A DNA stretch of 5,286 bases from Clostridia bacterium. GTDB taxonomy: Bacteria > Bacillota > Clostridia > Christensenellales > CAG-1252. Of this stretch, positions 1 to 4,182 are shown piece after piece. Numbering within the stretch: position 1 is the stretch's first letter; each line of letters starts with the position of its first letter. The stretch spans positions 1 to 5,286 of the forward strand of contig SACC01000115.1 in NCBI GenBank assembly GCA_009928745.1. Reading direction: 5' to 3'. Below the pieces are notes generated by a model. The model was not told where the DNA came from. It was given only the letters and a program-made list of their open reading frames with translations, and ran no database searches. The translations under genes were made by a program, and so were the position numbers.

Positions 1-19
1 TTCTTCGCTAAAATAATAT

Positions 20-511
20 ATGTCAATAGATAGAAAAAATACTACAGCTGTTATGAACAACAGCTGGAACAATGTCGAATTCGAAACGGCATCGATAGAA
101 TTCGGATCATACGGCGCCGACGATATAGACGCGCTATATGTTGATACGACTGACCATGATGAATCGGATATCGACAAATATATTACAGAACTTATTAAAA
201 GCAAGAGCTACGACAAATACAATGTCATAACGAGCAACGGGATCGAAAATCGCGTTTCTAAGCGATCTCTTTATGACATTTTCATTTATGTCTTTTTCGC
301 TACATACAATTATTTCGGTGATGGCAATGCGGTCATTACATACGTTATTTTCTGCGACTATTATGCTTTAGATTACAATACATTTTGGAAACAAATTCCT
401 AATGGCATAAAGCATATCCTTGTTAATGAACTTAAGTTGTTCGCTAAACACAACAAACATATAAGTAATCTTTTAAGCACTACAATTAATGAAAAATACG
501 TTCTATTTTAA
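20..511 (+). CDS. Hypothetical protein with a possible gp33-like late-transcription coactivator segment
   Basis: The 163-residue protein has an acidic N-terminal third (about residues 20-55, rich in Asp and Glu) and a mostly helical, aromatic C-terminal two thirds. Residues 106-140 contain F-W-K-Q-I-P-N-G-I (122-130) after a short helix around F111-C112-D113. From memory this aligns without gaps to the core of T4 gp33 (F.K.IP.GI preceded by a helix), the protein that bridges RNA polymerase and the sliding clamp at late promoters. The C-terminus ends in a hydrophobic Y-V-L-F, which could mimic the short hydrophobic clamp-binding tails of gp33 and gp55. T4 gp33 is shorter (about 112 residues), so the acidic N-terminus would be an extra. 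The ATG at 20 follows an in-frame TAA at 14-16; M12 is an alternative start. It lies 12 nt before the gp47 gene and in the same frame. The function is an inference from one short motif; otherwise I do not recognise the protein. Confidence 0.45.
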   Translation: MSIDRKNTTAVMNNSWNNVEFETASIEFGSYGADDIDALYVDTTDHDESDIDKYITELIKSKSYDKYNVITSNGIENRVSKRSLYDIFIYVFFATYNYFGDGNAVITYVIFCDYYALDYNTFWKQIPNGIKHILVNELKLFAKHNKHISNLLSTTINEKYVLF

Positions 512-523
512 AATCTGTTCATT

Positions 524-1624
524 TTGAAAGTATACATTATATCAGACACTCATTTAGGAATTAAAAACAATAACCTCATTTGGCATAAGACGATTGAGGA
601 TTATTTTTATAAGTCGTTTATTCCGTCGGTAAAGAAAACCGTAGAACCCGGAGACATCTTGATACATTGCGGTGACGTATTCGATAACCGTAGTACGATT
701 GGTTTACGTACGCTTTCTTTTACTTCGAATCTGTTTAAGGACTTGTTAACGATATTTTCTGAGGTCCATATTATCGGCGGAAACCACGATATGATGTATA
801 AGAACAGCAATGACATCAGTTCAATCGATATTCTGCAGGATATTCCGAACATGTATGTTTATAAGGAACCGAAAATTATCAAGCGAGGCGACAAAGAATT
901 CTTTATGATGCCGTGGAACAATGACAATGACGAGTTCATCAATATCGTTAGTTCCGTCAAGCGGCATGTCGATTATATGTTTTGCCATGCTGAGATACAA
1001 GGCGCCATTATGCGTAAGTTCGTTAGATCTGAAACCGGCGTAGACAGAAAAACCATCGAATCTCATTTCGACATGATATTCTCAGGACATCTTCATACAC
1101 GCCATAAGACAGGCAAGTGTATTTATTATGTCGGTTCGCCTTATCAAATGAATTTTAACGACTGTGAGAACGCAAGAGGATATACGATATTGCATGAAGA
1201 CGGGCACCTTGAATTTGTAAAAAACGAGATTTCGCCGAAATTCATGGCGTGCAATATTTTGGATCTCATGAATACGAGTGTCGAAGATCTCAATAAAGCT
1301 GCGGAGAATAATTTTCTTAAGTTTTTCATACCAATTGAAGAAGTGAAGAAAATCAATATGAATATTATTTACGACAAGTTGAAGTCTGCCGCCGATATTA
1401 AAGTAGAAATAACAGGCGATGACAAAGACGATAGCGGTTTGCAAGACGGCAAGAAGTCAGACGCAGATCTGTACGACGTTTCGAAATCATTGTCTGAGAA
1501 TATGCAGGCATATATCGATTTGTATTGCCAGAAAAGCGAAATACCTGACGGAATGCGCGATAGTCTGAAAAAGGTCGCCATAGCGTTGATAGAGAAATAT
1601 GATAGTAAATCAGTTAGCTTATGA
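524..1624 (+). CDS. 47: gp47-type Mre11/SbcD recombination nuclease subunit
   Basis: This is the nuclease subunit of the phage Mre11-Rad50-like (gp47/gp46) complex, which resects DNA ends for recombination-dependent replication and degrades host DNA. The metallophosphoesterase motifs are all present in order: D8-x-H10 in S-D-T-H-L-G, G50-D51 followed by V-F-D, G-G-N87-H88-D89, H155 in C-H-A-E, and G188-H189-L-H191. The region I-Y-Y-V-G-S-P-Y-Q (about 200-208) followed by a R-G-Y strand matches the end of the T4 gp47 catalytic domain. Residues about 240-366 form the cap and C-terminal helical region expected to contact gp46, with an acidic linker near 299-315. At 366 residues it is slightly longer than T4 gp47 (about 340). 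The conserved N-terminus fixes the start near here, but there is no ATG: codons between the upstream in-frame TAA (509-511) and Lys2 are AAT CTG TTC ATT TTG, so TTG at 524 is the best start. There is no Shine-Dalgarno. The next gene overlaps its stop by 4 nt. Confidence 0.93.
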   Translation: MKVYIISDTHLGIKNNNLIWHKTIEDYFYKSFIPSVKKTVEPGDILIHCGDVFDNRSTIGLRTLSFTSNLFKDLLTIFSEVHIIGGNHDMMYKNSNDISSIDILQDIPNMYVYKEPKIIKRGDKEFFMMPWNNDNDEFINIVSSVKRHVDYMFCHAEIQGAIMRKFVRSETGVDRKTIESHFDMIFSGHLHTRHKTGKCIYYVGSPYQMNFNDCENARGYTILHEDGHLEFVKNEISPKFMACNILDLMNTSVEDLNKAAENNFLKFFIPIEEVKKINMNIIYDKLKSAADIKVEITGDDKDDSGLQDGKKSDADLYDVSKSLSENMQAYIDLYCQKSEIPDGMRDSLKKVAIALIEKYDSKSVSL

Positions 1625-1887
1625 TAAACGTTGAAATGAAAAACGGGTATGTCCTAATAAAGGATATTGAAAATGTCGAGACAAAAACAGCATCGGGCAT
1701 TATTATTCCATCGACATCTGGCAGAAACCGTTATGCCGAAATCATTGCCGTGCCGGAAGGATCGAAATATAAAGTCGGCGATACTATCATAAAGCCTATT
1801 GGAAAAGGTACTGAAGTCTGGCTTGAAGGTGAGATTTATGAATCATTGAAAGAGGATTTTATTTTTGGGTACGTAGAATTGAATTAA
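1621..1887 (+). CDS. groES: GroES-like co-chaperonin (phage Hsp10)
   Basis: This 88-residue protein has the Hsp10/GroES layout: an opening beta strand (about 8-14, G-Y-V-L-I-K), a mobile loop (about 20-33) with E-T-K-T-A-S-G followed by hydrophobic I27-I28-I29-P30, then A-E-I-I-A-V-P-E-G (39-47), K-V-G-D-T-I (51-56) and a final strand ending V-E-L-N. The Ile triplet in the loop is where GroES docks on the apical domain of GroEL. It is a little shorter than E. coli GroES (97 residues); the shortfall is around the central roof hairpin, here about 62-70 (K-G-T-E-V-W-L-E-G). The probable role is to replace or modify host GroES in folding phage proteins such as the major capsid protein, the job of T4 gp31 and of CocO from RB49-type phages; this part is inference. 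The ATG overlaps the gp47 stop as ATGA, so translation is probably coupled. No Shine-Dalgarno is visible. Confidence 0.88.
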   Translation: MINVEMKNGYVLIKDIENVETKTASGIIIPSTSGRNRYAEIIAVPEGSKYKVGDTIIKPIGKGTEVWLEGEIYESLKEDFIFGYVELN

Positions 1888-1899
1888 ATTTATAAGCAT

Positions 1900-2127
1900 A
1901 TGAAACTTATCTTAGAAGACGACGCTCGAAAAGATGTCCTTGAGCTCGCTGAAATGATTGGCGATTACGAACGCCAAAAGTACATCAATCCAAATTCAAA
2001 GGAATATATCCTTAACAACATCGTCGTCGGCGAAATCGCAACACGCGAATTCATTCACGGATTCAATACGGCATTAATGATGTGCCATATAGAATTCTTT
2101 GACGGCAAGAATCAAATAGACATTTGA
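1900..2127 (+). CDS. Small hypothetical protein, 75 residues
   Basis: I do not recognise this protein. It is acidic at the N-terminus (L-E-D-D-A-R-K-D) and predicted mostly helical, with a helix about 8-28, a loop with N-P-N-S near 30-33, and a second helix about 40-64 containing E-F-I-H-G-F-N-T-A-L-M-M-C. It has no signal peptide, membrane segment or metal-binding cluster. It starts 12 nt after the groES-like gene, in the same orientation with an AT-rich leader and no Shine-Dalgarno. It appears to be the last gene of the + block, because the next gene is convergent and begins 29 nt beyond its TGA stop. A coding call is favoured by its position and by the uninterrupted frame. Confidence 0.7.
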   Translation: MKLILEDDARKDVLELAEMIGDYERQKYINPNSKEYILNNIVVGEIATREFIHGFNTALMMCHIEFFDGKNQIDI

Positions 2128-2128
2128 T
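2111..2128 (+). terminator. Perfect AT-rich stem-loop at the end of the + gene block
   Basis: ATCAAAT (2111-2117), loop AGAC (2118-2121) and ATTTGAT (2122-2128) form a perfect 7-bp stem that contains the TGA stop of the 75-residue gene. It lies where two convergent genes meet, which suits a transcript 3' end. It is AT-rich and is not followed by a T run on either strand, so an intrinsic terminator is doubtful. It could equally be an RNA 3'-protecting hairpin or chance. Confidence 0.25.
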
Positions 2129-2156
2129 GGCCAAAGTTGACGCATGACATATGAAT

Positions 2157-2906
2157 TTAGAATTGTAAGAATTTAGGCACATATTGTATGCCGATACCGA
2201 CATAAACAGTAGGAATAAAATGTCGGTCATAAACGCCGATGCCACCACCGAGTTGCAAGCCGATTCCCCAGTTCTTGCGGAATTGCCTTTCTGTTTTCTT
2301 GTCTACTGCCACTTGCCCGTCAAGACCTTCAAATTCAACGCCAGGTATATCAGTCATGACGTTTACCTTATAAAATCCGTCTTGCTCATATAGATAACTT
2401 TGGATCCATATTTTCTGGTTAAGCATTATGTCAGCGTTACCGGCGGTTATTTGTTTTGTAGTATCGCATATAGTCAATGGAATTTTGACGGCTATGTCAT
2501 AAAAGCTCTTGTCAAATTCCTTATGCGTATTCACATTGATATCTGCCGCCGTATAGTTGATCGTGTCTTTATAGATTATTTTTGTATTGCCTATAATGGT
2601 ATCTTTATAGATTATTTCATATTTGGTTACCGTTATTGGCGCTTTGTTCCGTTCAAGATCCAAATAATCGCGTAGTAATTTTATGTCGGCGAGATATGCG
2701 GTACGTTCAGCATGCAGGTTTCCGTTTTCGTCGATGTAATGGTTAATCGTATCTGTCGCGGCTTCGATATTATTCTTAAGCGTGTTGTTTTTTCGCCTGA
2801 GATCCGAAATGCTCTTTTGTTGAATGAAAAACGTAATAGCGCATATGACGACAATGCCTATTAAGACATATCTTATGAGGTTCTTTATTTTTTTATTAAT
2901 TATCAT
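2157..2906 (-). CDS. Spanin-like protein: membrane anchor, coiled coil, C-terminal beta-hairpin
   Basis: The 249-residue protein starts with a short basic segment (N-K-K-I-K-N), then a transmembrane helix at about 11-28 (V-L-I-G-I-V-V-I-C-A-I-T-F-F), then a predicted coiled coil at about 30-88. The middle is beta-rich and carries a duplicated heptapeptide I-I-Y-K-D-T-I at 98-104 and 110-116. The last 40 residues are Gly-rich, amphipathic strands (G-I-G-L-Q-L-G-G-G-I-G, then V-Y-V-G-I-G-I-Q-Y) ending in Phe, like outer-membrane barrel strands. An inner-membrane anchor, periplasmic coiled coil and outer-membrane-like C-terminus fit a spanin, which fuses the two membranes at lysis. From memory it also resembles unnamed Bacteroidota phage proteins with a D-E-N-G-N-L-H-A-E segment (about 59-67). 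I chose the ATG at 2906 because it puts the membrane helix at the N-terminus, with a late-type promoter just upstream. The frame stays open to an ATG at 3026, but that would overlap the divergent gene. The stop is TAA. The spanin role is inferred. Confidence 0.7.
   Translation of the reverse strand: MIINKKIKNLIRYVLIGIVVICAITFFIQQKSISDLRRKNNTLKNNIEAATDTINHYIDENGNLHAERTAYLADIKLLRDYLDLERNKAPITVTKYEIIYKDTIIGNTKIIYKDTINYTAADINVNTHKEFDKSFYDIAVKIPLTICDTTKQITAGNADIMLNQKIWIQSYLYEQDGFYKVNVMTDIPGVEFEGLDGQVAVDKKTERQFRKNWGIGLQLGGGIGVYDRHFIPTVYVGIGIQYVPKFLQF
2566..2617 (-). repeat. Direct repeat of 16 bp, two copies, in the spanin-like gene
   Basis: TCTTTATAGATTATTT (given on +) occurs at 2566-2581 and 2602-2617, offset by exactly 36 bp (12 codons). 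On the minus strand the copies encode the duplicated I-I-Y-K-D-T-I peptide. The frame-preserving spacing points to a recent short internal duplication. Confidence 0.8.
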
Positions 2907-2931
2907 AACCTTTATATATTTTATGCTATTA

Positions 2932-2939
2932 TATTTATA
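2932..2939 (-). promoter_or_regulatory. T4-type late promoter octamer TATAAATA
   Basis: The minus strand reads TATAAATA from 2939 to 2932, identical to the T4 late promoter -10 consensus recognised by gp55 with gp33 and the clamp. It would place transcription start near 2926, about 20 nt before the ATG at 2906. The leader (ATATATAAAGGTT) is AT-rich with a weak AAGG. It is the only exact copy I found on either strand of the window, and it sits ahead of the only complete gene expected to be late. An AT-rich octamer can occur by chance, so this is suggestive, not proven. Confidence 0.5.
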
Positions 2940-2958
2940 GTATGTTGCGTTAACTAAC

Positions 2959-2976
2959 TCCACCATAAAGGGTGGA
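2959..2976. other. Perfect 6-bp hairpin in the divergent intergenic region
   Basis: TCCACC (2959-2964), loop ATAAAG (2965-2970) and GGTGGA (2971-2976) form the only GC-rich stem in the 111-nt gap between the divergent genes. It could be an operator, a leader hairpin of the + transcript starting at 3018, or a mRNA-processing site. No T run follows on either strand. I found no convincing sigma70 or Bacteroides-type (TAnnTTTG) promoter for the + gene in this gap. Confidence 0.35.
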
Positions 2977-3017
2977 ATCTTTGCCCGACTATCATCAACC
3001 GATAAAATATAAAAGTT

Positions 3018-3515
3018 ATGTTGCATGAAAACGAAAAGAAATCAACGTCTGATTCATTTTTCGTAATGGTAAATTTCAACCGTAATCGTATCGAAACTTT
3101 CGACGTCATTGCGGTGTTAAAGAACATTTATGTCAATTTACGTGTCAAGGATCGTCCTACTGATCGCAAGTCGCTTATTGAGTTTATCGAGCATGCCGGC
3201 AAATATCATTTTTTGGCGAAGTGCGAATACGAAGTTATCGTAGGACCATGGCCATACTATGATTGGCTTAATCGCGTCAAGGACATCACGGCGAGAAATT
3301 TGGAAGATTACGAAGCGACGCTTTCTGAAATCGTTGAAATCGAAAAGAAGCAACTTGTCGAGTTCGTTAAGATTGATGTTTGGGATCAAATCGAAATAAA
3401 CATCGAAGTCATCGCTGATATTTTATTTCGCGTCTTGAAGCTCAATGAGCTCAATGAAAAGGCTGAACCAACCGCGGCGAAAAGCTGCATTAAAGAAAAG
3501 GAGGCGGCACAATGA
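3018..3515 (+). CDS. Conserved phage protein of unknown function (CEYE...WP / KIDVxDQ family)
   Basis: The 165-residue protein has three blocks that I remember from a widespread unnamed phage/prophage family: V-N-F-N-R-N-R-I-E-x-F-D-V-I near the N-terminus (18-31), F-L-A-K-C-E-Y-E-V-I-V-G-P-W-P (65-79), and K-I-D-V-W-D-Q-I-E-I-N-I (118-129). The family's function is not known to me. In the relatives I recall, the W-P and K-I-D-V blocks are close together; here about 37 residues (81-117, charged and helical) separate them, so this looks like an insertion. The tail (143-165) is charged and low complexity. Start ATG 3018 follows an AT-rich leader (ATATAAAAGTT). ATG 3066 (M17) begins right at the conserved V-N-F-N block and is a credible alternative. 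The stop TGA overlaps the next small gene as ATGA. Confidence 0.82.
   Translation: MLHENEKKSTSDSFFVMVNFNRNRIETFDVIAVLKNIYVNLRVKDRPTDRKSLIEFIEHAGKYHFLAKCEYEVIVGPWPYYDWLNRVKDITARNLEDYEATLSEIVEIEKKQLVEFVKIDVWDQIEINIEVIADILFRVLKLNELNEKAEPTAAKSCIKEKEAAQ
3498..3504 (+). promoter_or_regulatory. Perfect Shine-Dalgarno AAGGAGG for the 26-residue gene
   Basis: AAGGAGG lies 7 nt before the ATG at 3512, ideal spacing for a classical ribosome binding site. It is the only strong Shine-Dalgarno at any start in the window, the other starts having AT-rich leaders. It lies inside the coding tail of the preceding gene (K-E-K-E-A-A-Q), so a codon-driven coincidence is possible. It supports the short downstream frame being translated. 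Confidence 0.5.
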
Positions 3516-3592
3516 AAATTATGAAAACCATTTGTACAAATTGTACAAAAGAACAATTTATCGATCTTATGAGCCGCACCAAAAATGAGTAA
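3512..3592 (+). CDS. Very small protein (26 residues) with a CxxC motif
   Basis: The frame MKIMKTICTNCTKEQFIDLM plus SRTKNE runs from ATG 3512 to TAA 3590-3592. Its start overlaps the preceding TGA as ATGA, its end overlaps the next start (3585) by 8 nt, and a perfect AAGGAGG lies 7 nt upstream. Together these suggest a translated coupling peptide rather than a random frame. C8-x-x-C11 could be half of a metal site, perhaps completed by dimerisation or by a partner. Alternatively it may only keep ribosomes moving from the 165-residue gene to the 181-residue gene. I do not recognise it and assign no function. Confidence 0.5.
   Translation: MKIMKTICTNCTKEQFIDLMSRTKNE
3532..3548 (+). repeat. 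Two tandem 8-bp palindromes TTGTACAA
   Basis: TTGTACAA occurs at 3532-3539 and 3541-3548, one base apart, making a 17-bp near-symmetric element with 9-bp period, followed by more A residues. Tandem palindromes with near-helical-turn spacing can be operators, here about 40-50 nt before the ATG at 3585. They also encode the C-T-N-C-T of the small peptide, so codon repetition is an alternative cause. Confidence 0.6.
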
Positions 3593-4130
3593 TCTGTCGA
3601 ATAAAATAAAGTGTACATTACTTTGCTTGAAATATCCGTTCCTTTATCCAAGGAATGTTTTTAGCAATATGCATCATACTTGTTGGACTGTAAGAAATAA
3701 GCAACATAATTTATATAACAAGATGGAAGATTTTGCAAGAATAAATATCGACAAGATACCAGAATCCGATAGGTTTTTAAAATTAAAATACCCTACGGCA
3801 GACGGGGTCAAGCGATATACCAGACGGCATAAGTTTTTCTGGTGGTGCGAATACAAGCTTTACGATATCGTTCAATTTTTTGACAGTATAATCTATTGCG
3901 TTCCTAGATTCACATATTTAGAAATGATTCCTGAAGGCTGGAGGAACAGGTTCGGGCAAGATTTCATTGACGAATTGCGCACACAATTGAAAGCAGAGCA
4001 TCACCTTTATGGAAAACATGGCTTACGCATCATGGATATAAAGGAAAAATACGGTACGCTTCGTATTTCCGTTGCCATGGCTTCAAGAGAAGTTTATGAT
4101 ATATTAGGGCGGTATGAAAATTTGTCATAA
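3585..4130 (+). CDS. Conserved phage protein (YPFLYPRN / IKEKYGxLR family) lacking the usual zinc ribbon
   Basis: The 181-residue protein has blocks I recall from an unnamed Bacteroidales phage/prophage family: L-K-Y-P-F-L-Y-P-R-N (15-24), a basic, aromatic middle (R-R-H-K-F-F-W-W-C-E-Y, 80-90), I-P-E-G-W-R-N-R-F-G (115-124), then D-I-K-E-K-Y-G-T-L-R (151-160) and I-L-G-R-Y-E-N-L-S (173-181). In remembered relatives the last block runs directly into a C-x-x-C-G...C-x-x-C zinc ribbon. Here TAA follows immediately after Ser181, and no zinc-ribbon remnant is seen in the next 52 nt. The five Cys present (10, 14, 33, 88, 105) do not make an obvious ribbon, though C10-x3-C14 might bind metal. The family's function is unknown to me. 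The start overlaps the 26-residue gene, so translation is probably coupled. The downstream neighbour is convergent. Confidence 0.82.
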   Translation: MSNLSNKIKCTLLCLKYPFLYPRNVFSNMHHTCWTVRNKQHNLYNKMEDFARINIDKIPESDRFLKLKYPTADGVKRYTRRHKFFWWCEYKLYDIVQFFDSIIYCVPRFTYLEMIPEGWRNRFGQDFIDELRTQLKAEHHLYGKHGLRIMDIKEKYGTLRISVAMASREVYDILGRYENLS

Positions 4131-4182
4131 CATGTTTTATAATGTGTTACGTAAAACGCACATCTTTAATGTTGGATAACGT

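Noticed and set aside
607..1581. Several minus-strand open frames of 70-120 codons opposite gp47
   Set aside because: gp47 carries every conserved motif in its frame, and the antisense frames look like compositional shadows.
1891..1898. TATAAGCA before the 75-residue gene as a late promoter
   Set aside because: It mismatches the consensus and lies only 1-2 nt before the ATG, leaving no room for a transcription start.
2184..2675. Plus-strand open frames of 69 and 91 codons opposite the spanin-like gene
   Set aside because: They lie wholly antisense to a gene with clear domain structure and have no supporting leader or family resemblance.
3008..3015. TATAAAAG before the 165-residue gene as a late promoter
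   Set aside because: It is one or two bases off consensus and would place the transcription start inside the coding sequence; it is more likely an AT-rich translation leader.
2907..3026. A 40-residue N-terminal extension of the spanin-like protein, starting at 3026
   Set aside because: It would bury the membrane helix inside the protein, translate across the late promoter octamer and hairpin, and overlap the divergent start at 3018.
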